Source: CAIUGU01 sp965279735 (lineage in GTDB: Bacteria; Pseudomonadota; Gammaproteobacteria; Steroidobacterales; Steroidobacteraceae). From it: 64,000 nt of DNA. Made by a program: the position numbers and the translations under genes. Position 1 is the stretch's first letter. The number at the start of each line of letters is the position of its first letter. The stretch covers positions 2,666,001 through 2,730,000 of the forward strand of contig OZ257260.1 in assembly GCA_965279735.1 (NCBI GenBank), in the 5' to 3' direction. Below, piece by piece: positions 36,530-45,323 of the stretch. The notes under the pieces are model-generated. The model saw only the letters and a program-made list of their open reading frames with translations, was not told the origin of the DNA and ran no database searches.

Positions 36530-38911
36530 TCAGACCGGTCTTGCGGCCAGCATCCGCGCCAGCGGCTGCGGTCTCCCGAGCTGGTAGCCTTGGACAAAAT
36601 CGACGCCCATGCGCTTCGCTGCTTCCAGGGCGCCCGTATCTTCCACGTGTTCGGCCACCACCCTGAACTTGAGCGTGCGTGCCAGCTTGATCATCGCTGC
36701 GACCAGCGCCTGGTTCACCGTATCGGCGGCGAGATTGCTGATGAAGGAACCATCGATCTTTAGGTAATCGAGCGCCAGGTTCTTGAGATTGCCGAACGAC
36801 GACAGTCCCCGCCCGAAGTCGTCGAGCGCGAAGAAGCAGCCCATGCCGTGCAGGACACCAATGAAGCGGCGTGCGTGCTCGATGTTCGTGATCACGGAAT
36901 TTTCCGTCACTTCGAAACAGATCTGGTGCGGCGACACGCCGGTGCGGTCGAGACAGTCCACCACGTATTCGAGGAACTGGGGATCGCCGAGCGTCTGGCC
37001 TGACAGATTGATGGCCAGGCTGCGACCCACCGGCAACCGGATGCCGCCCCTGCCCAATGCAGTAAACGCCGTCTGGACGACCCAGCGATCGACATCGCCC
37101 ATCAGCCGATATCGCTCTGCTGCCCGCAGGAACTCGGCCGGCGCGATGCCGCCCGGCACTGCGTCATCCTGAAGTCGCAACAGCACTTCAAACGCGGGCC
37201 CGTCCGCAGTCGCACTCGAGGTCGCCACGATGGGCTGCATCAGCAGCTCGAAACGACCTTCCTTGAGCGCGGTCTGGAGTTTCTGGAGCCACTGGATTTC
37301 ACCGCGATGTCGGGCCGCGGCCTCATCGCGCGCTGAATACACATGCACGTGGTTGCCCTGCTTCTTGGCGACATAGCACGCGGAATCCGCCGCACTGATC
37401 ACTTCTTCCAGCGCTCCACTTTCGCCTGATACTTCCACCAGGCCGACGCTCACGCCGATGGTGAAGATCTTGTCCTTCCAGACGAAGCGGTAGTCATTGA
37501 CCTTCTGTACGACGTCATCCGCAATCTGCCTCGCCTTCTCGAGCGGGCAACCTGCGAGCAACAGTCCGAACTCATCGCCCCCGAGACGTCCGACCGTGTC
37601 CGAATCGCGCACCGTATCTTTGATCAGCGCCGCGACTTCCCGCAGCATGCTGTCGCCCGCCGGATGACCGCACGTGTCGTTCACCGTCTTGAACCGGTCA
37701 AGGTCGAGATAGCAAAGCGCGTGACGGGCCGAATTCGTGCGCGCCGACTCGAGCGAGTCCTGCACGCGGCGTTCGAACTCACGCCGGTTGGCGAGCCCGG
37801 TCAGGGCATCGTGGCTCGCCTGGTACGACATCTGCTGGGTGAGGCCCCGCATCTCGCTGACGTCGCGCACCACGACGACGGCGCCTACCAGTTCGTTGCG
37901 CTGGTTCTTGAGCGGTGAGGCGGACAGCTCGACCGAGCGCTCGTCCTCGCCATTGCGGGAGATCATCAGCCCCCGCCGCCCGACGGTCACGCGCGACTTC
38001 GAAGACAGACATTGCTTTACCGGATCCCCGAGGGACCGCCGGTCGTTCTCGTCCACCAGCGAAATCACTTCGATGACCGTCTTGCCGAGTGCATCCGGTG
38101 CGGCCACACCCATCAGCTGCTCCGCTGCCTGGTTCATGTAGTCGATATGGCCGCTCGCATCCGTCGTCACGACGCCTTCGCCGATGGAATCCAGCGTTTC
38201 CCAGGCCGTCGGCCGCAACCGGCTCACCGCATTCGAGGTGGAAACGCGCGGACCCATTTCGACGACGGTGACGAGCAGCGCCGGTGTTCCCTGGTAGTCG
38301 ATGCGCGAACAGGTGAGCTCGACGCGAGCCGTCTGGTCCGTTGACGGATGCATCTCAACTTCGAGACGCGCCGGTGCACGCTCGTCGCGCAGTACGCGAC
38401 GCAGGTGTTCGCGAACGATGGATTCGTAGTCGGCATGCACCACGGTGGAAAGCGGCTTGCCGAGCAGCTCCTGCGCATTCGCGGCGCCCACGAGTGCAGC
38501 GAAGCGGTCGTTGGCAAACACCAGCGTGTCGCGATGGACGGCCACTGCTTCGTGGAGCCCCGTCAGCAAGTCAGCGAACACCTGCTGGCGCTCTTCGAGC
38601 TGGCGGCCCGCGCTCGAAACCTGCTCGAGAAGTTCGTTGGCTGCCCTGGCGAGCGGATCTGCAGTGCCTCCGGGTGTCACGCGCGCCGCGAAGCTGCCGG
38701 CCCGGACAATGCTGGCAAGTTCCTCGGCCGCGCGGTTCAGTGCGATGCCATTGCGCTTGCACCAGACCAGCAAGCCGCCCAACGCGGCTGCAATCAATGC
38801 AAAGAGGATGGTCAATGTGCCGGGCATGAAGCTGGTTAGGACCGCTGCTTGAAGGGTTTTAATGATTGTTGCGACAGCATATCCGAACACCCGCTGCCCA
38901 ACCTCGAACAT
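36530..38911 (-). CDS. Membrane-anchored PAS-PAS-GGDEF-EAL cyclic-di-GMP protein
   Basis: 793 residues. One N-terminal membrane helix (about 31-50) is followed by two PAS-like domains (about 115-220 and 235-355), a GGDEF domain (about 360-525) and an EAL domain (about 540-790). The GGDEF motif is intact (444-448) with an RxxD inhibitory site (Arg435-Asp438), so diguanylate cyclase activity is likely. The EAL motif reads EVL (575-577), keeping the Glu; INLSG, DDFG and LKIDG are also present, so phosphodiesterase activity is possible. The start may instead be the internal ATG at 38827. Probably controls surface or biofilm behaviour. Confidence 0.9.
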   Translation of the reverse strand: MFEVGQRVFGYAVATIIKTLQAAVLTSFMPGTLTILFALIAAALGGLLVWCKRNGIALNRAAEELASIVRAGSFAARVTPGGTADPLARAANELLEQVSSAGRQLEERQQVFADLLTGLHEAVAVHRDTLVFANDRFAALVGAANAQELLGKPLSTVVHADYESIVREHLRRVLRDERAPARLEVEMHPSTDQTARVELTCSRIDYQGTPALLVTVVEMGPRVSTSNAVSRLRPTAWETLDSIGEGVVTTDASGHIDYMNQAAEQLMGVAAPDALGKTVIEVISLVDENDRRSLGDPVKQCLSSKSRVTVGRRGLMISRNGEDERSVELSASPLKNQRNELVGAVVVVRDVSEMRGLTQQMSYQASHDALTGLANRREFERRVQDSLESARTNSARHALCYLDLDRFKTVNDTCGHPAGDSMLREVAALIKDTVRDSDTVGRLGGDEFGLLLAGCPLEKARQIADDVVQKVNDYRFVWKDKIFTIGVSVGLVEVSGESGALEEVISAADSACYVAKKQGNHVHVYSARDEAAARHRGEIQWLQKLQTALKEGRFELLMQPIVATSSATADGPAFEVLLRLQDDAVPGGIAPAEFLRAAERYRLMGDVDRWVVQTAFTALGRGGIRLPVGRSLAINLSGQTLGDPQFLEYVVDCLDRTGVSPHQICFEVTENSVITNIEHARRFIGVLHGMGCFFALDDFGRGLSSFGNLKNLALDYLKIDGSFISNLAADTVNQALVAAMIKLARTLKFRVVAEHVEDTGALEAAKRMGVDFVQGYQLGRPQPLARMLAARPV

Positions 38912-39208
38912 TGACCATAATAGTCAGGCGTTTTCCTGCAGAAAAATACGGCGAATCGCCTGCATGCGATCTGGCGCCACGCGTGGGAATCCAGGCCCTT
39001 TCGTTGTTCACGGGAGCGCGTCCGCGGCCGAACTTGTTTCCACCCGCCAAACTTCGTACCCTTCCGCCCGGACCGGTGTCGACGCTCTTTACACTTCGTG
39101 TCGGCTGTCCAGCCCCAGCACTCCTTAATGAGTGTCCAAATCGCCGACAGCCCCGCTAAAATCCCTGGCCTCCAATTCCTCACCCAAGTCTGATTCAAGA
39201 GATCGCGA

Positions 39209-39874
39209 ATGAATCTGCTCAACGCAAATCAGGAACACGCCCGTCAGCAGATGGTCGAGCAACAGGTGCGGGCCTGGGATGTTCTCGATCTCAAGGTCCT
39301 TGGCGTGTTCAAGTCCGTCCGTCGGGAGACCTTCGTTCCCGCTGCGTACCAGGAAGTCGCGTTTGCCGATGCGCCCATTCCACTTGGGGCTGGCCAGTTC
39401 ATGCTGCCGCCGAAGGTCGACGGCCGCATCCTGCAGGCACTTGAACTCAAGCCCACCGATGACGTGCTTGATATCGGCAGCGGCACCGGGTTCCTGGCTG
39501 CGTGTCTCGGGCAACTGGCTGCCAGGGTGAGATCCATCGAGATCTTCCCGGACCTGGCGGCGCTCGCCACCCGGAACCTGCTCGCGGCGGCTGCCAACAA
39601 CGTGGTCGTGGAGGCCGGCGATGCCCTCGCGCTCAACGAAACCAGCCGTTACGACGCGATCGCGGTGTCCTCATCGCTTCCCGTGTACGACAACCGTTTC
39701 GAGCGGGCACTAAAGCCCGGCGGTCGCCTCTTCATCGTTGTCGGTCAGGCCCCCGTGATGGAAGCCTGGCAGGTGACACGGACTGGCGAACATGAATTTT
39801 CCCGCGTGAGCCTGTTCGAAACGTCCATCGAACCGCTCGTGAATGCAACAAAGCCTTCGCCCTTCGTGTTCTAG
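39209..39874 (+). CDS. Protein-L-isoaspartate O-methyltransferase family protein
   Basis: 221 residues. It is a SAM-dependent methyltransferase with the PCMT architecture: QQVRAWDVLD and RRETFVPAAYQ near the start, then motif I VLDIGSGTGFLAACL. The active-site Ser/Thr loop usual in Pcm (PYDRIxVTA-type) reads YDAIAVSSSLP. It belongs to the Pcm-like group often found just upstream of tolC in gammaproteobacteria, whose repair activity is unproven. The rhodanese and tolC genes follow on the same strand. Confidence 0.87.
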   Translation: MNLLNANQEHARQQMVEQQVRAWDVLDLKVLGVFKSVRRETFVPAAYQEVAFADAPIPLGAGQFMLPPKVDGRILQALELKPTDDVLDIGSGTGFLAACLGQLAARVRSIEIFPDLAALATRNLLAAAANNVVVEAGDALALNETSRYDAIAVSSSLPVYDNRFERALKPGGRLFIVVGQAPVMEAWQVTRTGEHEFSRVSLFETSIEPLVNATKPSPFVF

Positions 39875-39902
39875 ACCCAAAGAGACGCCCGGACCCACCG
39901 TG

Positions 39903-40223
39903 ATGAGCATTCCAGAGATCACTCCCGCCGAATTCGTGGACCGTCGCAATCGTGGAGAAAACTTCACCCTTCTTGACGTGCGCGAAGGCTGGGAGCTGGG
40001 TATCGTGAGCGTCCCCGGAATCGTGCACATTCCCATGAATGAAGTGCCGGACCGGCTGGCTGAACTCGATCGTGCCGTTGAAACCGTAGTACTGTGCCGT
40101 TCCGGCCGACGCAGCCTCGAAGTTGCAAGACTTCTGCAACAACAGGGCTTCCGGGCGGTCAATCTTGCTGGTGGCATCCTCGCGTGGTCGAAAGACGTCG
40201 ACCCCAGCCTGCCGACTTACTGA
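39903..40223 (+). CDS. Single-domain rhodanese (sulfurtransferase)
   Basis: 106 residues, one rhodanese domain. The CDC25/rhodanese loop is CRSGRRS with catalytic Cys65; LLDVREGWE and HIPMNEVP are family signatures. It would carry a persulfide on Cys65 in the cytoplasm; acceptor unknown. The ATG at 39903 is chosen; an adjacent in-frame GTG is possible. It lies between the Pcm-like gene and tolC, a common gammaproteobacterial order. Confidence 0.9.
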   Translation: MSIPEITPAEFVDRRNRGENFTLLDVREGWELGIVSVPGIVHIPMNEVPDRLAELDRAVETVVLCRSGRRSLEVARLLQQQGFRAVNLAGGILAWSKDVDPSLPTY

Positions 40224-40294
40224 GCAGCCGGAAGATTTCGAAACGCGCAACGATGCCAGCCTCGCGAGGCTCGCGACTTCAAGGACTGCTGCCG

Positions 40295-41677
40295 ATGAAC
40301 AAGACCATGCGCTACGCAATCAGCCTCGGCCTCGGGCTAGGCCTGATGGCGCCCTTTGCCTACGGCGCGAATCTCGTCGAGGTGTACCAGCGCGCACTCC
40401 AGAGCGATCCGCAGATCCGCGAAGCCGAGGCCCTGCGTCTCGCGACACTTGAAGCCAAGCCGCAGGCGCTTGCGGGATTGCTGCCTACCATCGCCGGAAC
40501 GGGTTCAGTGACTTCGCGCGATACGAATGGCCAGAGCACCACGCTGGCTGTGGTGGCAGGTGTCCCCATCGTCGGTTCGACCAAACAGAGCATCGATTCG
40601 GAGATCACGCAGTACCAGCTGCAGCTCACGCAGCCGCTCTTCCGCTGGGACCGCTGGGTCGCCCTGCGCCGCGCCGATTCACAGGTCGCACAGGCCGAAG
40701 CGGATTTCCGCGCCGCCGAGCAGGACCTCGTGTTTCGTGTCTCGCAGCGTTACTTCAACGTGCTGGCCGCGAAAGACACGCTCGATGCGACCGAAGGCGC
40801 ACTCGAAGCGGTCAGCCGGCAGCTCGAACAGTCGAACCAGCGTTTCGAAGTCGGGCTCATCGCCATTACCGACGTCCAGGAATCACGCGCGGCTGCGGAC
40901 CAGGCCACAGCAGCCGTGATCGCCGCCAAACGGACCCTCGCCACCAACCAGGAACTGCTGCGTGAACTGACGGGCGAGATGTTCAGGGACCTCGCAGGAC
41001 CCGGCGATGACATGCCGTTGAATGCGCCGAGCCCCGCGAGCGAAGAACAATGGGTGTCCGCCGCGATGGAACAGAACCTGGCGCTGATTTCGAGCCGCCT
41101 GGCGGCCGACATCGCGAAGGAAGGCATCAACAACGCGCGGACTGGCCACTATCCGACGCTCGACCTGGTCGCAACGCGCTTCAATACGGATACCGATGCG
41201 ACGCAGATCCTCAACAACGGCAATCCGAATCCGGCCGACAGTGACAATAACCAGGACTCGATTGCCCTGCAGGTCACCGTCCCGATCTATTCCGGTGGCG
41301 CCGTCTCGTCGCGCGTTCGTGAACAGGTTTACCGGCATCGCGCAGCACGGGAGCGCCTGGAACGCACCGCTCGTGAAACGGAGCGCGCCACTCGCGACGC
41401 CTATCTCGGTGTGAACAGCGAAATCTCGCGGGTCCAGGCCTTGCGGCAGGCCGTGGCATCGAGCCAGACAGCGCTCGAAGCTTCAGAAGCGGGCCTGGAG
41501 GTCGGCACGCGGACAACGGTCGACGTGCTCGACGCCAGACGCAACCTCCTGACGGCGCAGACGAACTATGCCCGCAGCAAGTACGACTACATCCTCAACA
41601 TCATCCAGCTGAAACAGGCGGCCGGCACGCTGTCGCGCGAGGATCTCAACGAGATCAACGGCTGGCTGAGGGAATAA
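40295..41677 (+). CDS. tolC: TolC-family outer-membrane efflux protein
   Basis: 460 residues. Signal peptide MRYAISLGLGLGLMAPFAYG precedes the mature start ANLVEVYQRALQSDP, typical for TolC. Two long helical repeats are visible (QQRYFNVLAAKDTLDATEGAL-type and VNSEISRVQALRQAVASSQ-type), ending in the beta-barrel motif YDYILNIIQLKQAAGTLSREDL. It forms the outer-membrane channel for tripartite efflux and type I secretion. The start at 40295 places the signal peptide at the N-terminus. A heptad repeat cluster follows 10 bp downstream. Confidence 0.94.
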   Translation: MNKTMRYAISLGLGLGLMAPFAYGANLVEVYQRALQSDPQIREAEALRLATLEAKPQALAGLLPTIAGTGSVTSRDTNGQSTTLAVVAGVPIVGSTKQSIDSEITQYQLQLTQPLFRWDRWVALRRADSQVAQAEADFRAAEQDLVFRVSQRYFNVLAAKDTLDATEGALEAVSRQLEQSNQRFEVGLIAITDVQESRAAADQATAAVIAAKRTLATNQELLRELTGEMFRDLAGPGDDMPLNAPSPASEEQWVSAAMEQNLALISSRLAADIAKEGINNARTGHYPTLDLVATRFNTDTDATQILNNGNPNPADSDNNQDSIALQVTVPIYSGGAVSSRVREQVYRHRAARERLERTARETERATRDAYLGVNSEISRVQALRQAVASSQTALEASEAGLEVGTRTTVDVLDARRNLLTAQTNYARSKYDYILNIIQLKQAAGTLSREDLNEINGWLRE

Positions 41678-41687
41678 GCTGATCGCT

Positions 41688-41777
41688 GGCGATTGGCGAT
41701 TGGCGATTGGCGATTGGCGATTCGCCAGAATATAGAAGTCGCTATGGCCGCTGACCAGTCGCGAGTCGCCAGTCGCT
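41688..41777 (+). repeat. Paired inverted heptad repeats between tolC and waaA
   Basis: Five perfect tandem copies of GGCGATT occupy 41688-41722. After a 34 bp spacer, three copies of AGTCGCN occupy 41757-41777. The second unit is close to the reverse complement of the first (GGCGACT versus GGCGATT), so the two arrays can fold into an imperfect hairpin. The right array touches the waaA 3' end (stop at 41776-41778). The hairpin may serve as a bidirectional terminator or mRNA stabiliser. Confidence 0.75.
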
Positions 41778-43038
41778 ATCTCCTGTCCATCCTCGCCGCC
41801 ACCAGCTCCATTACTTTTCCGACCGCGCCTCCATTGTCCTCGACGACCTTGCGGCCGGCAGCACCCCGCTGCTGACGATCACCCGCATCCTTGCGCAGCC
41901 CCGCTACCGCCGCCGCAATTTCTCCGGCCGAGTGCACTTCGATTGCAGCTCCCGCAGCGAGCAGCAGGCGCGCGACATCCGGTGCATTGAAAACATGCGG
42001 CCCCGTCAGCACGGGCAGCCCAAGTGCGGCGGGTTCCAGCAGGTTGTGTCCGCCGATGGGCGCCAGGGTTCCGCCGACAAATGCGATGTCGCCCGCAGCA
42101 TAGAAGCCCAGCAGTTCACCCAGCGTATCGACGAGCAGCACTTCGGTTTCACTGGTCACTGCTGCCTTGCCTGAACGCGTCACGAATGGAATGCCGCGTT
42201 TCTCCAGCAGCGCCTCTACTTCGGCAAAGCGTTGCGGATGGCGCGGCACGAGCACCAGCAGGAGATCGGGCTGGCTGCCACGCAACTGCTGGAACGCGTC
42301 CAGCAGTATCGATTCTTCCTGGTCGCGAGTGCTGCCCGCGATCCAGACGAAGCGCTCGCCCATCGCCTCACGCAACAATCGTCCTTCGTCGCGAATGCGT
42401 TCCGGCACGGCGAGATCGAACTTCACGTTACCCGTGACAAACAACCGATCGGGACTGGCGCCGATGGATTGATAACGCGCGGCATCCGCGGCTGACTGCG
42501 CGGCAATGGTCACGTCCTGCGCGAAGACCTGCTGCAGCAGGCCGGACAGTCGCTGATAACCATCGACCGAACGGGCAGACAATCTGGCGCTCGCGATGAG
42601 GACAGGAATCCCGCGCTCACCGCATTCGATGAAGAGATTGGGCCAGATCTCCGTTTCCATCACTATGGCGATCCGCGGCCGTACATTATCGAGAAACCGG
42701 TTGACCGAACCCGGCAGATCGAAGGGCAGGTAGCGGTGATAGACGGCGGTGCCAAACAGGTCCCGTACCTGGCGGGCGCCCGTCGGGGTGGTGGTGGTCA
42801 TGACAATCGGCACAGTTGGCCACCGCTCCATGAGACGTGGCACCAGGATGGCTGCCGCGCGGACTTCGCCCACGGAGACCGCATGGACCCAGATGCTCGG
42901 GCCATTGAGGGCAGACGAATAGCCGAACCGTTCGCCGGCACTGACCCAGTAGCCGCGATCTTTCAGGCCACGCCAGACCAGGCCGACAAAGACCAGAGGT
43001 GATGCGAGGTAGACGAGCAGGGTGTAAAGGAAGCGCAC
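41776..43038 (-). CDS. waaA: 3-deoxy-D-manno-octulosonic acid (Kdo) transferase
   Basis: 420 residues. It is a GT30 enzyme: N-terminal membrane anchor RFLYTLLVYLASPLVFVGLVW, GERFGY, WVHAVSVGEVRAA with TTTTPTGA following, and the C-terminal GGTLAPIGGHNLLEPAALG donor site. It adds Kdo to lipid IVA. GTG at 43038 gives the typical N-terminus; an upstream in-frame GTG at 43083 is rejected because it lies inside the MITE. The MITE starts 21 bp upstream and must hold or block the promoter. Confidence 0.93.
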   Translation of the reverse strand: MRFLYTLLVYLASPLVFVGLVWRGLKDRGYWVSAGERFGYSSALNGPSIWVHAVSVGEVRAAAILVPRLMERWPTVPIVMTTTTPTGARQVRDLFGTAVYHRYLPFDLPGSVNRFLDNVRPRIAIVMETEIWPNLFIECGERGIPVLIASARLSARSVDGYQRLSGLLQQVFAQDVTIAAQSAADAARYQSIGASPDRLFVTGNVKFDLAVPERIRDEGRLLREAMGERFVWIAGSTRDQEESILLDAFQQLRGSQPDLLLVLVPRHPQRFAEVEALLEKRGIPFVTRSGKAAVTSETEVLLVDTLGELLGFYAAGDIAFVGGTLAPIGGHNLLEPAALGLPVLTGPHVFNAPDVARLLLAAGAAIEVHSAGEIAAAVAGLRKDAGDRQQRGAAGRKVVEDNGGAVGKVMELVAARMDRR

Positions 43039-43055
43039 TAAGCTACCATTGGGTG

Positions 43056-43368
43056 TTAGGGAACCTCTGATTGACCTATACACGTTCGCGACGGCGAGCC
43101 ATTTCGTGCAGGGCTAGGCGCGACGACCGCTGTGTACTCAATGTACTCAAGGGAGGAGCAACACCGCCATGCACGAAATGGATCCCGTCCCGATCTAATG
43201 AATAAATTCAACATTATATGGGTTGCGCCTCCAATCGCCCGCTGCGTCGTTACAGTCCTTGCCCCCATATCTATCAACGTGGGGCATATGGCCTGCGGAC
43301 TGCGCCTCGCTATCCGAGCGATTGGAGACGCAACGCGAGCGTGTATAGGTCAATCAGAGGTTCCTTAG
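43056..43368. mobile_element. MITE-like element (305 bp) with 31-bp inverted repeats and TTAG target duplication
   Basis: Left terminus GGAACCTCTGATTGACCTAT at 43060-43079 recurs inverted at the right end (43334-43364); over 31 bp the arms differ at one base. The element (43060-43364) is flanked by direct TTAG repeats (43056-43059, 43365-43368), matching the YTAR target of IS5-subgroup elements, whose ends also begin GGAA. There is no transposase gene. Further inner inverted segments (for example CCATTTCGTGCA at 43100 with TGCACGAAATGG near 43170, and CTCCAATCGC with GCGATTGGAG) suggest strong folding. It fills almost the whole waaA-lpxL intergenic region. Confidence 0.85.
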
Positions 43369-43385
43369 ACCGGCATCATACATTC

Positions 43386-44312
43386 ATGACCCAGCCATCC
43401 TCTTCATCGCCTGCCTTGAGCCATTTCCTCGGCCCGCGCTACTGGCTGGTGTGGCTGGGACTCGGCTTCATTCGTGCCGTGATCCTGCTGCCCTTCCCCT
43501 TGATCCTCCTGTGCGGAAGATGGCTGGGTCGTCTCGCCTGGGTGTTCTCCCGTCGGGACAAGCACATTGCGCGTGTGAACGTTCGGCTCTGCCTGCCTGA
43601 GCTGTCAGAACGCGAACAGGCACGGCTGGTCCGCAAACATTTTGAAGCGCTGGGGCAGGCGGTGTTTGAAACCGGTCTCGTCTGGTGGGGCGCGGATGCC
43701 CGACTCGATCGCTGGATCCGCATCGAAGGGAAGGAGCATCTGGCGCAGGCGCTCGCAGGCGGCAAGGGCGCCATTCTCCTGAGTGCCCATTTCACCTGTC
43801 TCGAGATGGGTGCCCGCGCACTCACCATTCACACGCCGACCAGCATCATGTACATGACACCCCGCAATGCGCTCATCGCGGAATTCGCGCGTCGCAGTCG
43901 AGGCGTTCATGCCGTGCGGGCCATTGCCAGTGACCAGGTGCGCGATATCCTGCGCAGCCTCGCCGAAAATCTCACCGTCTGGTATGCCCCGGACCAGCGC
44001 TATACAGAGAAGATGAGTGCGATCGTGCCCTTCTTCGGCCAGCCTGCCGCCACCAACATCGCGACTTCGCGCCTCGCACGGATTTCCGGCGCCAGGGTCC
44101 TGCCCTATTTTCCCGAACGGCTGGCAGACGGGTCGGGCTACGTGATGCGCATCGGTGCGGCACTCGATGACTTTCCTTCCGAAGACCCGATTGCCGACGC
44201 GCTGCGGTTCCATCACCTGATCCAAGCGCATGTGCGACGCTGTCCGGAGCAGTACCTGTGGACGTACAAGCGTTTCAAATTGCCCGGGCCGGGCGGCGAC
44301 CTGTACCGATGA
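43386..44312 (+). CDS. LpxL/LpxM-type lipid A acyltransferase (first copy)
   Basis: 308 residues. It belongs to the HtrB/MsbB family: one N-terminal membrane segment (WLVWLGLGFIRAVILLPFPLILLC), the catalytic H-x4-E box SAHFTCLE (His135, Glu140), then WYAPDQRYTEK and VPFFGQPAATN. It adds a secondary acyl chain to Kdo2-lipid IVA at the inner membrane. It begins 21 bp after the MITE, with no good ribosome binding site. Its stop overlaps the start of a second, clearly related gene by 4 bp. Confidence 0.92.
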   Translation: MTQPSSSSPALSHFLGPRYWLVWLGLGFIRAVILLPFPLILLCGRWLGRLAWVFSRRDKHIARVNVRLCLPELSEREQARLVRKHFEALGQAVFETGLVWWGADARLDRWIRIEGKEHLAQALAGGKGAILLSAHFTCLEMGARALTIHTPTSIMYMTPRNALIAEFARRSRGVHAVRAIASDQVRDILRSLAENLTVWYAPDQRYTEKMSAIVPFFGQPAATNIATSRLARISGARVLPYFPERLADGSGYVMRIGAALDDFPSEDPIADALRFHHLIQAHVRRCPEQYLWTYKRFKLPGPGGDLYR

Positions 44313-45223
44313 CGAAGTCCATTTCGCGATTTGCGCCGCGCTACTGGCCTACCTGGATCGGCCTGTCCCTGCTGCGACTGCTCGAACCCTTGCCGTACCG
44401 ATTGCAGGCCTTGCTGGGCCGCTGCCTTGGCCGACTCATTTATATCCTGCCCTCCGGCTTCAAGCGGATTGCCCGGCGCAATCTCGAACTCTGCTATCCG
44501 GATATGGATATCGGGGAACGGGACAAGCTGCTCGCTGCCCATTTCAGGAGCCTGGGACTCGGCCTGTTTGAAACCTCCATCACTTGGTGGAGTCCGGCGG
44601 AACGCATGCTGGCACTGACAGAGGTCGAAGGCCTGGAGCATCTCGATGCCGTGCTGGCGCAAGGGCGCGGCGCCATCCTGCTGAGCGCGCATTTCACGAC
44701 CCTCGAAATTGGCGCCCGCGCGATCTGTGCACGCCGGCCCACAAGCATCATGTACCGGCCGACGAAAAATCCCGTGCTCGAGCGTTTCCTGCAGAGCAAT
44801 CGCGGACGGCATGCAAAACGGGCGATTCCTCGTGATGACATCCGCACGCTCATCAGCGCGCTCAAGGCGGGTGAAATCGTCTGGTACGCGCCTGACCAGG
44901 CGTATCGCAAGAAAGGAGCGGAGATGGTGCCGTTCTTCGGTATTCCCGCCGCCACCAACACCGCGACTTCACGTTTGGCGCGCATGACTGGCGCTGCTGT
45001 ATTGCCGTACTTTCCTGAACGTCTGCCGGACAACAAGGGCTACCGGATGGTGATACAGCCCGCGCTTGATGATTTCCCGAGCGATGAGCCCGCGGCGGAT
45101 GCGCTGCGTTTCAATCACTTGATCGAGGCACAGATCCGGCACGTCCCCGACCAGTACCTCTGGATCCATCGGCGGTTTAAAGGTACATCGGTTGATTATC
45201 CTGACTACTATCAGAAGCGGTGA
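44309..45223 (+). CDS. LpxL/LpxM-type lipid A acyltransferase (second copy)
   Basis: 304 residues, aligned along its whole length with the preceding gene (shared WYAPDQ, VPFFGxPAATN, LPYFPERL, ALDDFPS and ADALRF). The catalytic box is SAHFTTLE (His128, Glu133). The two copies probably add the two secondary acyl chains of lipid A, like LpxL and LpxM; which does which cannot be told. The start ATG overlaps the previous stop (ATGA). A degenerate duplication of its 3' end follows. Confidence 0.92.
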   Translation: MTKSISRFAPRYWPTWIGLSLLRLLEPLPYRLQALLGRCLGRLIYILPSGFKRIARRNLELCYPDMDIGERDKLLAAHFRSLGLGLFETSITWWSPAERMLALTEVEGLEHLDAVLAQGRGAILLSAHFTTLEIGARAICARRPTSIMYRPTKNPVLERFLQSNRGRHAKRAIPRDDIRTLISALKAGEIVWYAPDQAYRKKGAEMVPFFGIPAATNTATSRLARMTGAAVLPYFPERLPDNKGYRMVIQPALDDFPSDEPAADALRFNHLIEAQIRHVPDQYLWIHRRFKGTSVDYPDYYQKR

Positions 45224-45323
45224 GTTCGAATAGCCATTGATGCCACTTGATCTTAAGCTGCCCGACCATCCTGATTACTAACGAAAACGCCGACCGTGAA
45301 TAGGATTGATGCCGCTTAATCTT
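45198..45323. repeat. Degenerate tandem duplication across the lpxL 3' end
   Basis: Two imperfect copies of about 57 bp: 45198-45254 (beginning ATCCTGACTACTA, containing the lpxL stop) and 45268-45323 (beginning ATCCTGATTACTA). Both end in ATTGATGCCxCTTxATCTT. The second copy reaches the stop of the convergent Kdo kinase gene. It probably arose by slippage or unequal crossing-over. Confidence 0.6.

Noticed and set aside
43063..43368. Small coding frames and upstream start codons inside the MITE on both strands
   Set aside because: They arise from the inverted repeat itself (similar peptides appear on both strands) and would add non-conserved residues to WaaA and LpxL.
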